From: Hyphomicrobiales bacterium
GTDB taxonomy: Bacteria; Pseudomonadota; Alphaproteobacteria; Rhizobiales; Rhizobiaceae
DNA: 64,000 nt
Assembly (NCBI GenBank): GCA_900466575.1
Contig: UBMP01000020.1
Location: 62,001 to 126,000, forward strand
Direction: 5' to 3'
A program made the translations under genes and the position numbers. The notes beneath the pieces were generated by a model, which saw only the letters and a program-made list of their open reading frames with translations, was not told the origin of the DNA and did no database searches. This document shows, piece by piece, positions 9,701-17,906 of the stretch; position 1 is the first letter of the stretch, and every line of letters starts with the position of its first letter.

Positions 9701-12700
9701 GGAAGTCGAACTGATCGAGGCGACCTGATGCGTCGAGAGGCTCGCGACGACTGCGGTGGAAAGCCCCGGAATGGAAGCCGAGGTCAGCGAGGCCATGTCG
9801 GCCGTCGAGAACGTGGCAATGGCGTCCGAACTCATGGCCGCCAGTTGAGAAGAGCTCAGCGCGGCAATCTGGATCGGCGCCATCGCCTCGATCTGCGCGG
9901 TGCTCATGGCCGCGATCTGGCGTGTCGAGAGACCTGAAATGCCGGCCGTCGAAAGAAATACGATCTGGTCCGTCGTCAACTGGGCAATGACGTCCGTCGT
10001 CAGGCCGCGGATGGCAGTGGAGTTGATCGCCGCCATGTCCTTCGACGAGAAGGTTGCGACATCCGCCGCATCAAGGACGGACAGTTGCGTCGAGTTCATC
10101 GCCCCGACCTGATCGGGGTTCAATGCCGCCATCTGGTCGGTGGTCATCGCCGCCAGTTGCTGGGTCGTCAGGCCCGCCACGCTGGCTGATGAAAGCACTG
10201 CGATCTGGTCCGTGGATAGCACGCCGATAACGGCGGTCGAAAGGACCGAGACCTGACGCGACGTGAAGGCCGCGAACTGGGTTGCCGTCATGGCCCGGAT
10301 CTGGTCTGTCGTGAGCGATACGACCTGACGTGTGGAGAGGCCCTGGATGCCGAAGGTGCTGAGCGAGGCGATCTGCGTCGTGGTGAGGCCGGCGATGGCC
10401 GCTGTCGAAAGCGAGGAAATCGCATCGGAGCCGATGGCACCAATGTCCTTCGTCGAGAAAGTGGCGATGTCGGAGGCGTCAAGAACGGCTAGCTGCGAGG
10501 AGGTCAGTGCTCCTACCTGGGAGGAGGTCAGGGCCCCCATTTCATCCGAGGTGAAACTGTCGATCTGCCGTGTCGACATGGCCGCAATGCTGCTGGTGCT
10601 GATCGCGGCAATCTGGGCTGTCGAAAGCGTGGCCAGCACGTCCGTGGTGATGCCGCCAATTGCCGTTGAGGCGATGGAAGCCATGTCCTTGGTCGAGAAG
10701 ACCGCCAATGCGTCCGAACTGAGGACGGAAAGCTGGTCGGAAGACAGCGCCCCGACCTGCGTCGGCGTGAGGGCTTCGACCTGCGCCATGGTCAGCGCGA
10801 CCATCTGCTTGGTGGAAAGACCGGCCAGCGCCTTGTAGTTGATGGCCGCGATCTGGCCGGTCGAGAGCGCAGCAAGGTCGCTCGACGTCAAGACAGCGAT
10901 CTGGTCCGACTTCAGCGCCGCGACCTGGCGAGTAGCGAGGGTCGCGAGCTGATCGCTGGTCAGCGCATCGACCTGGATGGTTGCCAGTCCGGCGACAGCC
11001 AGGGTGCTGATCGCAGCGATCTGCGCGCTGGTGAGCGTCACGAGCACATCCGTGGCCATTCCCACGATTGCTGCGGGTGTGAGCGCAGCCATGTCCTTCG
11101 TGGAGAAGGTTGCCAGCGCCTGCGTGTTCAGCGCTGCGATCTGGACGGAGTTCAATGCGGCGACCTGGGTCGGAATGAGCGCCTCGACCTGCGTGGTCGT
11201 CAGTGCGGCGATCTGCCGGCTGGAAAGCCCGGTCATGCCGATGGGGCTGAAGGCCGCCATCTGGGTCGTGGAAAACAGCGCGAGACTGTCGGTGCTGAGC
11301 ACTGCGACCTGAGCCGATGTCAGCGCCGCGATCTGGCGTGTTCCGAGCGCCATGATCTGGTCGCTGGTAAGCGTCGAAATCTGGTCCGACGTGAGCCCGC
11401 TGATCGCCAGTGTTCCCAGTGCCGCCATCTGGGCGGTCGAAAGGGTGTTGATGTCGTCGAGCGTCAGCGCCTTGATCTGCGCCGAGGACATCATGACGAG
11501 CTGATCCGTGGTCATCGCAGCAATCTGCGCGGTGCTCAGCGCGGCAAGCTGGTCGGTTGTCAGTCTCGCGATGGATGCCTGGCTGATGGCGGCGATCTGG
11601 TCGCTGGACAGCGCGGCGATGGCGTCGGTCGACAGCTTTCCGATGGATGCCGTTGGAATGGCCGCAATGTCGGCGGTCGAGAAGGTCGCGATCTCCGTGG
11701 AGTCGAGGAGGACAAACTGATCGGTCGACATGACGGCGATCTGCGTCGCGGTCAGGGCTTCGATCTGGTCGGTGGACAGCGCGCTGATCTGGGCCGTTTT
11801 CAGCGCGGCAATCGCTGCGGTCGTCAGAGAGGCGATCTGCGCCGAGGAGAGCGCCGCGATCTGGTCGCTTGTCAGGCCCTGAACGCTGGCAGACAGAATG
11901 GCCGCTACGTCTGCGGTCGAAAACCTTGCGATGCCATCGGGGGAAATCGCGCCGATCTGCAGGGAGGTGAGGGCACGGACCTGCAACGAGCTCAGCGCCT
12001 GCACCTGGGCGGTCGATAAGACTGCAAGCTGATCGGTCGTCAGCCCCGAAACGGCCGAGGCGCTGAGCGCGGCGATCTTGTCGGTCGAAAGCATCGCCAT
12101 CTTGTCGGTCGTCAGCGCGGCGACTCGGCTGCTGGCGAATGCGGCGATCTGCGCGGTCGTGAGTGCGTGAACCTGTCCGGAACTCATTGCCGCAACCTGG
12201 GTTGCCAGCATCTGGGAGATCGCGCCGGTGTTGAGCGCCGCCACCTGCTCATCCGTCATGGCTGCTATCGTTGCCGTCGACAGGCCGATGATGCCCTGGC
12301 TCGTGACGGCCGCGATGTCAGCCGTTGACATGGCCGCGATATCATCGGTGCCGAAGGCCGCCAGTTGTGCGGAGGAGAGCGCTGCCACCTGGGTGGGGAC
12401 CATGGCCCCGATCTGCGCCGGCGACATGGCGGCGACCTGCGCGGTCGTCAGTGCGGCCACCGCGCGGGTGGCCAGCGCTGCGATCTGATCCGTTCCCATC
12501 GCGGCAAGGGCGGCGGTGGGCAGGCCCGTAATCGCGCCGCTGGAGAGCGCGGCGATCTTCAGCGTGCCCATGGCGCCGATGGCGTCGCTGCTGAATGCAG
12601 ACAACTGGACGGAGGTCAGGTTGGCGACCTGGTAGACGGTCAACGCGGAAATCTGCTGGGTCGTCAGGCTGGAAATCTGGCCGGTCGTGAGGCCGCCGAC

Positions 12701-14440
12701 GGCGCTGGTGCCCAAGGCCGCGATCCTGTCGGGCGACAGCGTGGCAAGGTCTCCCGTCTCGATGGCCGAAATCTGGGTCCGGGTCAGAGCAGAAAGCTGG
12801 CTTCCTGACAGGGCGCCGAACTGTTCCGCCGTCATTGCGGTGATCTGCGCCTGGCTCAAGCCGGGAAGCGCTGCGGGAGTGAGCGCTGCGACCTGCGCCG
12901 TGGAAAGCGCTGCCAATGAGTCGGTCGTCAGCCCGGATAGGCCGGCCGAGGTCAGGGCGGCAATGGTCTGTGTGGCGATGACGGAAACATCGTCCGGGCC
13001 GAGCGCGGCAATCTGCCGGGCGCTGAAGCCACGAACCTGAAGCATGTTGAAGGCGGCGATCTGGCTCGTGGAGAAAGCCTGGATCTGGCTGGTCGAAAGT
13101 CCGCTGATGGCGGGGCCGTTGATCGCTGCGATCTGGGCCGTCCCGAAGACTTCAACCTGCGCCGGAGAGAAGGCCGCGATCTGGCTCGACGTCAGCCGCC
13201 AGATCTGATCGGTGGAAAGGGCCGCAACCTGCGCTGTGGTCAGCGCGGCGATCTGGTCGGTCTTCAGGCGCGTGATGGCAACCGTCGACAGAGCCGCAAC
13301 CTGATCCGTCGAAAGTGCGCCGATCAGGGTCGAGGACAGGCCAGAGACCGCGTCGGCATTGATCGCCGCCATGTCGTCCGACGAGAAGCGCTGTATGTCG
13401 TCGCTGCCCAACGCGGCGATCTGGCCGGCATTCAGCGCGCCCACCTGCAAAGGAGAGAAGCTTGCGACCTGATCAGACGACAGCGCTGCCACCTGGCTCG
13501 TCGTCAGGCCACTGATCGACGAGGTGGAGATGGCCGCGATCTGGTCTTCCGAGAGCGTTTCCACCACCGAGACGGAGAGACCTGAGAGCGCGCGGCTCGA
13601 CAGTGCCGCCATCTTGTCAGACGAAAAGGTCGCAACTGCATCGGCACCGAGAACTGCAACCTGATCCGAGCCAAGAAGCTTGACCTGCTGCACGGTCAGG
13701 GCAGCAATCTGATCGGTCGACATGGCCGCCAGCACGCTCGACGACAAGCCGCTGATCATCCGGGTGCTGATTGCCGCGACCTGGCCGCTCGAAAGCGCCG
13801 CGATCGCAGCGGAGGAGAGGGTGTTGATCTGAGTCGCCTTGAGCGACCCTACCTGGGCTGCAGTCAGCGAGGCGATCTGATCCGTCGACAGAGCGGCCAG
13901 CTGGCCTGAAGACAGGACCGCAAGCGCGGCGGTCGAGATGGCTGCCGTTTGAGGCCCGCTGAGGCGGGCAAGTGCTGCGGTGCTGAGGCTACCGATAGCC
14001 GTCCATGAAAGGGCAGCAACGTCCGCCGTCGAGAAGACCGCAACATCATCCGCCGTGAGGACTGCGACCTGACGTGAATTCAGGCCGGCGACCTGACTGG
14101 AGGTAAACGCTTCGATCTGGCTGGTGCTCAGTCCTCCCAGTTGGTTGCTGGTAAGCGACGCGACCTGGCCCTGGGTCAGACTTTCGATGTCGGTGGTATC
14201 CAGAACGGCAAGCTGATCGAGACTGAGACCGACAATGGCGGTATTCGTGATGGCGCGTAACTGGCTCGAAGAGAGGGTATCCACATCTTCTGTGTCGAGG
14301 GCGGCGATCTGCTCGGACGACAGAAAGCTGATCTGCTGCGTCGACAGGGACGCCACATCCTCCGTCGTCCACGCCGCAATCGCAGCGGTAGACATGGTTC
14401 TGATCTGGTTGGCGGTCAGGGTAGAGGCAGTCGAAGTCAT
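6707..14440 (-). CDS. Giant octapeptide-repeat protein (2,577 residues), function unknown
   Basis: Almost the whole protein repeats an eight-residue unit of the form [AG]-[LFIM]-[ST]-[ST]-x-[QDA]-[IV]-[AGS], e.g. ALSTDQIA or GLTTAQVA. After 6 leading residues (MTSTAS) and before the last 11 (AAISAYLSRNS), 2,560 residues remain, which is exactly 320 x 8; both ends are in the same register. A higher order is visible: units opening S-[RD]-Q-[LI]-x-V followed by D-[IL]-x-x-F-S recur every 10 octads (80 residues), sometimes 7 (56). The protein is Thr/Ser/Ala/Leu-rich, acidic, poor in Lys/Arg, with no Cys noticed. No signal peptide, membrane segment, enzymatic domain or adjacent secretion genes are seen. 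The regular Leu/Ile spacing suggests an elongated solenoid; a surface or matrix role is only a guess. Numerous plus-strand frames inside it are shadows of the 24-bp DNA period. Confidence 0.85.
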   Translation of the reverse strand: MTSTASTLTANQIRTMSTAAIAAWTTEDVASLSTQQISFLSSEQIAALDTEDVDTLSSSQLRAITNTAIVGLSLDQLAVLDTTDIESLTQGQVASLTSNQLGGLSTSQIEAFTSSQVAGLNSRQVAVLTADDVAVFSTADVAALSWTAIGSLSTAALARLSGPQTAAISTAALAVLSSGQLAALSTDQIASLTAAQVGSLKATQINTLSSAAIAALSSGQVAAISTRMISGLSSSVLAAMSTDQIAALTVQQVKLLGSDQVAVLGADAVATFSSDKMAALSSRALSGLSVSVVETLSEDQIAAISTSSISGLTTSQVAALSSDQVASFSPLQVGALNAGQIAALGSDDIQRFSSDDMAAINADAVSGLSSTLIGALSTDQVAALSTVAITRLKTDQIAALTTAQVAALSTDQIWRLTSSQIAAFSPAQVEVFGTAQIAAINGPAISGLSTSQIQAFSTSQIAAFNMLQVRGFSARQIAALGPDDVSVIATQTIAALTSAGLSGLTTDSLAALSTAQVAALTPAALPGLSQAQITAMTAEQFGALSGSQLSALTRTQISAIETGDLATLSPDRIAALGTSAVGGLTTGQISSLTTQQISALTVYQVANLTSVQLSAFSSDAIGAMGTLKIAALSSGAITGLPTAALAAMGTDQIAALATRAVAALTTAQVAAMSPAQIGAMVPTQVAALSSAQLAAFGTDDIAAMSTADIAAVTSQGIIGLSTATIAAMTDEQVAALNTGAISQMLATQVAAMSSGQVHALTTAQIAAFASSRVAALTTDKMAMLSTDKIAALSASAVSGLTTDQLAVLSTAQVQALSSLQVRALTSLQIGAISPDGIARFSTADVAAILSASVQGLTSDQIAALSSAQIASLTTAAIAALKTAQISALSTDQIEALTATQIAVMSTDQFVLLDSTEIATFSTADIAAIPTASIGKLSTDAIAALSSDQIAAISQASIARLTTDQLAALSTAQIAAMTTDQLVMMSSAQIKALTLDDINTLSTAQMAALGTLAISGLTSDQISTLTSDQIMALGTRQIAALTSAQVAVLSTDSLALFSTTQMAAFSPIGMTGLSSRQIAALTTTQVEALIPTQVAALNSVQIAALNTQALATFSTKDMAALTPAAIVGMATDVLVTLTSAQIAAISTLAVAGLATIQVDALTSDQLATLATRQVAALKSDQIAVLTSSDLAALSTGQIAAINYKALAGLSTKQMVALTMAQVEALTPTQVGALSSDQLSVLSSDALAVFSTKDMASIASTAIGGITTDVLATLSTAQIAAISTSSIAAMSTRQIDSFTSDEMGALTSSQVGALTSSQLAVLDASDIATFSTKDIGAIGSDAISSLSTAAIAGLTTTQIASLSTFGIQGLSTRQVVSLTTDQIRAMTATQFAAFTSRQVSVLSTAVIGVLSTDQIAVLSSASVAGLTTQQLAAMTTDQMAALNPDQVGAMNSTQLSVLDAADVATFSSKDMAAINSTAIRGLTTDVIAQLTTDQIVFLSTAGISGLSTRQIAAMSTAQIEAMAPIQIAALSSSQLAAMSSDAIATFSTADMASLTSASIPGLSTAVVASLSTHQVASISSTSIAGLTTTQVNALTSDQVAALTNSQLGGMTAGQITAIGASDITALTPEQIAAISSAGIAGLTTAQIAVLSTDQVNGLTTQQFATLTSRQLSAFDATDIAAIALEDIAAISSSGISGLSTDAIAALSEDQAAAISTAAIAGLTTAQIAAFSSAQFQAMSTGQFAALTSRQIDSLGTASISSLTAEQIASLSTAVIAGLTTAQVTSLTSDQIAALTTTQIGALTSGQVAVLQSDDFAAMSTNDIAALSSMAVAGISTAILASLPTEQISALSTTALPGLTTTQIATLTTDQIAALTTGQAAALTSRQISVLSLADIAAMSTDQVAALATASISGLTTDQITALSTAQAEALTSSQVAALSSRQIAAIESQDLDTFSTADLAAISANGVAGLSTAVIASLTIDQISALSAAAVAALSTTQVGALTNDQFNALTTTQIGALTAKQLSVLSTATIAALTTAQTAALSTSAISGLSTAQVAGMTADQINTLSASQISALSSDQLSVISSANFDLLSTGDIAAISSGAIAGLSTAIIASLTREQIAAISASAISGLSTAQVGALSSDQADALTGAQIAALSSRQIAVLTSDDLNTFTTAEMAAISATGIAGLSTSVLASLSTTQIAALSTAGVAGMTTAQIAALSTDQLHALTSGQIGALTSDQVAALNSADISALTTTQITALSATGVSGLTSTQLAAMRVEQFEAFSSTQIAALTSQALLGLTTEDLQTLSTGELASISSSGIAGLPAAYIASLSAAEIAALGTKGVSGLTSTQVAAMSAAQIDSLSTAQLAALSADGLAGFSTADFAVLSNTEIGLLSPAAFKGLSTVIISGLTTDQIAGLSTGQVGALTYNQVVALSTAQVQALTTTQLSALNAIQVAGLGTDDVALLSTQAIQALTSNAVSGLGTQVIAALTTAQADALSSGQISGLTSQQVAALTQASLATFTSGEIAALNSSGVKGLSTNDINALTNAQLGALVDTQMGNLNPDQVAAAISAYLSRNS

Positions 14441-14735
14441 GCTTAGGCCCGGTGTTCATCCATCGTCGTCGACAAGTCATTTGTCTGCAAGCATGGTTCG
14501 AACCTAGTCAGGCAGGCTTGCTTGAAGCTGTTGGCAGGCCGCTCCGCACACCGGGATTACTGCGCCGCGATCGGCCGGAAATGTCATTTGTGCCGGGGTG
14601 TTACGCACGAAACCTCATCGTACGACAAAAAAATGGCGACAGTATCTTTTGTACTTTGCAGACTTTTCAGGGCGCGATAACACTGTGAACCGAATTGCCG
14701 AACGTCTCGACAATCCTCTAGCATGATGAGCGAAT

Positions 14736-15782
14736 ATGGATACGCGCGTACTGTACATCGACGACGACGTTCCTCTCGCGCATCTGGTCAAGCGTAATCT
14801 GGGCCGGTCAAGCCATGACGTGGTGCATGTGCATGATCCGAACGAGGCGGTCGAAAGGCTGCAGTCCGAGACGTTTGATGTCGTCGTGCTTGACCATTAT
14901 CTGGCGAACATGACCGGCCTTGATATCCTGCGCCGCTTCCGGGAACTCGGAATCGTCACGCCGGTCGTCTATGTGACGGGTTCGAGCGAGGCGCAGATTG
15001 CGGTCGAGGCGCTGAAGAGCGGCGCTTCCGATTATGTGATCAAGAACGCCAGCGAGGATTTTCTCTCCCTTCTTGCCGACGCAGTCGTGAACACGGTCGC
15101 CAATGCACGTCTGCGCAAGGCCAAGGAACTGGCTGACGAGGAGACACGCCGGGCGAAGGAGCGGGCAGAGGCGTTGCTGGCCGAAATGAACCACCGCGTT
15201 GCCAACAGCCTCGCGCTGGTGACCAGTCTTCTGCGCCTGCAGGCGGCTTCCGCCCAGCACGAGGAAACGCGGCAGGTGCTGCAGGAGACGCAAAGCCGGA
15301 TTTCGGCGATCGCGGGCATGCACCGCAGCCTCTATTCGAATGACAAGATCAGCTCCGTCGATATGAAGCCGTATATCAGCGCGCTTGCGAGCGATCTCGC
15401 CAGCACCGTGAGCGGGCCGGAATCGCGCCTTCAGATCTCGTGCGACCTGGATGACATCGAACTTGCAGCCGACAAGGCGGTATCCGTTGGCATGATCGTC
15501 ACGGAACTTGCCACGAATGCCCTCAAATACGCCTATCCCGAAGGGGAACCAGGAGAAATCCGGGTCGTCTTCAAGCGGGTGGACGGCATGAATGCCCGAC
15601 TCGCGGTCGAGGATGACGGCGCGGGTCTCTCGTCATCCTCCGAAGCAAAGCCGGGCAATCACAAGACCGGCCTTGGAACGCGTATCGTGCGTTCCATGGC
15701 CGACTCCATTGGAAACGGTATCACCTACGCCCCCACACAAAGAGGGACGGTAGCCGAAGTCCTGGTTCTTCTGGAAGGTTGA
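14736..15782 (+). CDS. Receiver-HisKA_2 sensor histidine kinase (response regulator/kinase hybrid)
   Basis: 348 residues. N-terminal receiver domain (~1-120) with the acidic pair at IDDD, phospho-acceptor Asp53 (VVVLDHY), the VTGSS switch region and K103 (YVIKNA). A charged helical linker leads to a HisKA_2 dimerisation box with His153 (EMNHRVANSLALVTSLLRLQ) and an HATPase domain (VTELATNALKYAYPEG, VEDDGAGLS, GLGTRIV). HisKA_2 and HWE kinases are the usual PhyR kinases of alphaproteobacteria, and the gene sits at the edge of the NepR/EcfG/PhyR island, so a role in the general stress response is plausible but not shown. It is divergent from the giant repeat gene across 295 bp, in which I see no clear operator or EcfG site. 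Confidence 0.92.
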   Translation: MDTRVLYIDDDVPLAHLVKRNLGRSSHDVVHVHDPNEAVERLQSETFDVVVLDHYLANMTGLDILRRFRELGIVTPVVYVTGSSEAQIAVEALKSGASDYVIKNASEDFLSLLADAVVNTVANARLRKAKELADEETRRAKERAEALLAEMNHRVANSLALVTSLLRLQAASAQHEETRQVLQETQSRISAIAGMHRSLYSNDKISSVDMKPYISALASDLASTVSGPESRLQISCDLDDIELAADKAVSVGMIVTELATNALKYAYPEGEPGEIRVVFKRVDGMNARLAVEDDGAGLSSSSEAKPGNHKTGLGTRIVRSMADSIGNGITYAPTQRGTVAEVLVLLEG

Positions 15783-15820
15783 GACGCCGATGTGCGGGTG
15801 CCCCAAAAACGTGGTATGAA

Positions 15821-15847
15821 AAGGCCGGCGCGTGAAGCGCCGGCCTT
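15821..15847. terminator. Bidirectional terminator between kinase and PRC-barrel gene
   Basis: Perfect 11-bp stem AAGGCCGGCGC / GCGCCGGCCTT with a GTGAA loop. It is followed by a T-rich stretch (TTCTTT) on the plus side and preceded by AAAA on the other, and it sits between convergent genes. Confidence 0.8.
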
Positions 15848-15853
15848 CTTTCA

Positions 15854-16447
15854 TCAGGGCTTTGTAGCCGGGGCAGTCGTGCCGCCCGCAGTGCCGCTCG
15901 TGCCGGTGCTGCCGGCAGGGGTCGTACCGGCGGCGCCGTTATTTGCCGTCGGAACTTCAGGCTTGGTATAGTCGGGGCGCGCGTTGAGAGCGTCCTTCGT
16001 CAGCTGGGTCTTGGCCTGAAGATTGCCGTTCCCGTCAGCTGTGATCGTGACATCCTGCGGCGTCAGGGCGACCCGCTTCGAGCCGATACCAAGGAAGCCG
16101 CCGACGTCAACCACGTAGTTGGTTACCTGGCCCTGGCCGCTCAGCACGAGGTCATCGATCTTGCCGATGCTGGCATTCGCCGAGTCCATGACCGAAGCCC
16201 CGATAATGTTGGAGGCCGCCACGTTCTGGCCGTACATCGGCATGCCGGCGGCGCCGGTCGTGGAGTTCGTGCCCGCCGTGCCGGTGGTCGCACCCGGGGT
16301 CGTTGTCATCGGCGTGGCGCCGCTATTGGTCGTGCCAGCGGCTCCGGTGTTGTTGGTGTTGGTGCCGGTCGTGCCAGTTTCGGCAGCCATGACGGGGACC
16401 GCGATGGAGGCCGCGAGAAAGGTCGTAGCAATCAGGGTCTTGAACAT
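15854..16447 (-). CDS. Exported PRC-barrel domain protein, predicted EcfG target
   Basis: 197 residues with an N-terminal signal peptide (MFKTLIATTFLAASIAVPVMAAE, cleavage after AMA-type site), a long low-complexity Thr/Gly/Ala/Asn linker (~25-75), a PRC-barrel (NIIGASVMDSANASIGKIDDLVL... NYVVDVGGFLGIGSKRVAL) and another Thr/Gly-rich tail. PRC-barrel proteins of this exported kind are often stress-induced in rhizobia; the molecular role is unknown. The start has a strong ribosome binding site (AAAGGAGACATCCG). An exact EcfG-type promoter lies 73 bp upstream (16520-16544), so induction by the general stress sigma factor is predicted. Confidence 0.9.
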   Translation of the reverse strand: MFKTLIATTFLAASIAVPVMAAETGTTGTNTNNTGAAGTTNSGATPMTTTPGATTGTAGTNSTTGAAGMPMYGQNVAASNIIGASVMDSANASIGKIDDLVLSGQGQVTNYVVDVGGFLGIGSKRVALTPQDVTITADGNGNLQAKTQLTKDALNARPDYTKPEVPTANNGAAGTTPAGSTGTSGTAGGTTAPATKP

Positions 16448-16519
16448 CGGATGTCTCCTTTTCGTTTGTTTTCGTTTCGGTCAGGTGACGGGTGTCAGCC
16501 CGACTGGTCACCTGAACGG

Positions 16520-16544
16520 AACGTCTGCAAAACGAAGTGGTTCC
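16520..16544 (-). promoter_or_regulatory. EcfG-type promoter of the PRC-barrel gene
   Basis: Reads GGAAC-N16-CGTT on the minus strand, matching the published alphaproteobacterial EcfG consensus (GGAAC-N16/17-CGTT). Expected transcript start is near 16510, about 60 nt before the ATG at 16447. Confidence 0.8.
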
Positions 16545-16569
16545 GAAATTTTCCGAGAAAGTACTGGCG

Positions 16570-17319
16570 TCAGATCAGCGGGCGCGGGGTGGCTGTCGGG
16601 GGCTCCCATTCGGCCACGGCGCACAGTCCTTCGGGATCAAGGATTTCGCAGCCGCGGCCACGCCAGACGATCAGCTTGCGCTGTGCAAGCCGTTTGAGCG
16701 TCTTGTTTGTGTGCACCAGGGAGAGACCGAGTGTGTCGGCAATCAGGTTCTGGCTCAACGGAATCTGGGCGCCCGGCGGGGTCAGCAGGCCGGAGCGGAG
16801 GCCCCGGAAGTACAGGAAGACGAGAAGATAGGCGGCCCTCTCCAGCGCCGTACGTTGTCCGAGGCTGAGCATATGTCCATCCAGGATACGCTCCTCGCGT
16901 GAGGCGATCCAGGTCACATCAAACGCGAGACTGGCCGACTTCTCAAAGATCGTCAAAAAACGGCTGCGCTCGAAAACGCAAAGCCGCATGGGGGTCAGCG
17001 CTTCCACGCTGTGATCCATTTCCTGAAGCAGGGCGCCCTGCAGACCGATGAGGTCGCCGGGCACGAGATAATTCAGGATCTGACGTCGACCATCTTCAAG
17101 CGACTTGTAGCGAAAACCCCAGCCTTCCAGGACCGTATAGAGATGCGGGCTGAACGTTCCTTCGGAAATCAGGTTCATGCCCGGATCACAGCGCATCTCG
17201 CCTGATTTGAAGTGCCCGACCATCTTCGCTTCTTCCGGAGACATCGAGCGAAATCCGCTCATGCCTCGCAAGACACAGGAGTCGCATCTGATGATAGCCG
17301 GGCTGATCGGTGTATCCAT
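16570..17319 (-). CDS. Crp/Fnr-family transcriptional regulator
   Basis: 249 residues. An N-terminal cyclic-nucleotide-binding-like beta barrel (residues ~30-140: MNLISEGTFSPHLYTVLEGWGFRYKSLEDGRRQILNYLVPGDLIG) is followed by the dimer helix and a C-terminal winged helix-turn-helix (PLSQNLIADTLGLSLVHTNKTLKRLAQRKLIVWRG). An N-terminal CDSCVLRG holds two Cys, but the four-Cys arrangement of Fnr is not evident, so an iron-sulfur oxygen sensor is not supported. Such Crp-like regulators commonly border rhizobial NepR/EcfG loci. The start is supported by GGAAGGTGAG. It is divergent from the degenerate receiver gene. Ligand and targets are unknown. Confidence 0.9.
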   Translation of the reverse strand: MDTPISPAIIRCDSCVLRGMSGFRSMSPEEAKMVGHFKSGEMRCDPGMNLISEGTFSPHLYTVLEGWGFRYKSLEDGRRQILNYLVPGDLIGLQGALLQEMDHSVEALTPMRLCVFERSRFLTIFEKSASLAFDVTWIASREERILDGHMLSLGQRTALERAAYLLVFLYFRGLRSGLLTPPGAQIPLSQNLIADTLGLSLVHTNKTLKRLAQRKLIVWRGRGCEILDPEGLCAVAEWEPPTATPRPLI

Positions 17320-17395
17320 TCACTCACCTTCCGCGTTTCGATGATCCACGCAAGCGGTATTTTCACCCACGCGCGCGTACGCTCAGGTCAAACAT

Positions 17396-17411
17396 GTCAT
17401 TTTTAAATGAC
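17396..17411. promoter_or_regulatory. Short dyad between the Crp/Fnr gene and the receiver gene
   Basis: GTCATTT-TT-AAATGAC, 7-bp arms, in the divergent intergenic region. It does not match the Fnr/Crp consensus (TTGAT-N4-ATCAA). Possible operator of either neighbour. Confidence 0.35.
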
Positions 17412-17531
17412 GGGTGGGGGGATTCAGCGTCATTTGCGAACATGCCGCCAGAGGTTTGCGCCCGTATCGGGCGGTCTGGCCACCATACAGCTCCTACGAG
17501 GAGCCTTGGAACAGGTGAGTTCACATCCGCC

Positions 17532-17903
17532 ATGGTAGACAGACGTCCAGCGATCCTGATCGCCGAAGACCAGATTTTCATCGCTCTGGAGGCCGAGCGT
17601 ATACTGTCGGAAGCCTTTGATTGTTCAGTGGAAATTTGCCGCCGCGACGGGCTTGCAAATGCATTGGTCGACAAGCTGTTCGACATCGTCATTCTCGAGT
17701 TCAGCGGAATTCCGCAGGAAGATCTGCACTATATCTTCCTCGCCCGGCAGACCGGCGCTGAGGTGGTTTTCCTCACCGCCGGAAATGATTCTGCGGATGT
17801 CGCTCGGGCCCATCCGAACGTTCCGCTGATCGAAAAGCCGTTCAACGAATTTCAGGTTCGTGCCTTCGTTGGCGACCTTCTCAACCGCATCCCGCAACCG
17901 TGA
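17532..17903 (+). CDS. Stand-alone receiver-like protein with Glu in place of the phospho-acceptor Asp
   Basis: From the ATG at 17532 the product is 123 residues, the size of a single CheY-like receiver. The acidic pair (AEDQ, residues 12-13), the switch Thr82 (VFLTAG) and the conserved Lys102 (IEKPF) are present, but the position expected to be the phospho-acceptor Asp is Glu56 (DIVILEFSG). It should therefore not be phosphorylated in the usual way and might mimic an active state or act as a docking decoy. A frame open from 17310 would add 74 residues, but those do not look like receiver sequence and AGGTGAG precedes the chosen ATG. The gene ends 4 bp before the convergent ecfG stop. It may act within the general stress response; this is inferred only from location. 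Confidence 0.8.
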   Translation: MVDRRPAILIAEDQIFIALEAERILSEAFDCSVEICRRDGLANALVDKLFDIVILEFSGIPQEDLHYIFLARQTGAEVVFLTAGNDSADVARAHPNVPLIEKPFNEFQVRAFVGDLLNRIPQP

Positions 17904-17906
17904 CGG

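Noticed and set aside
6707-14440. Possible CRISPR array or tandem satellite suggested by the 24-bp DNA period
   Set aside because: No constant repeats with unique spacers; the period follows codons of an octapeptide protein and the frame is open over its full length.
16518-16541. Plus-strand EcfG-like site overlapping the PRC-barrel promoter
   Set aside because: The region is partly palindromic, but on the plus strand the -10 reads GGTT at 16 bp instead of CGTT and it faces the 3' end of the Crp/Fnr gene.
16570-17319. Fnr/FixK-type oxygen sensor
   Set aside because: Only a CxxC pair is seen at the N-terminus; the set of Cys ligands for the iron-sulfur cluster is not evident.
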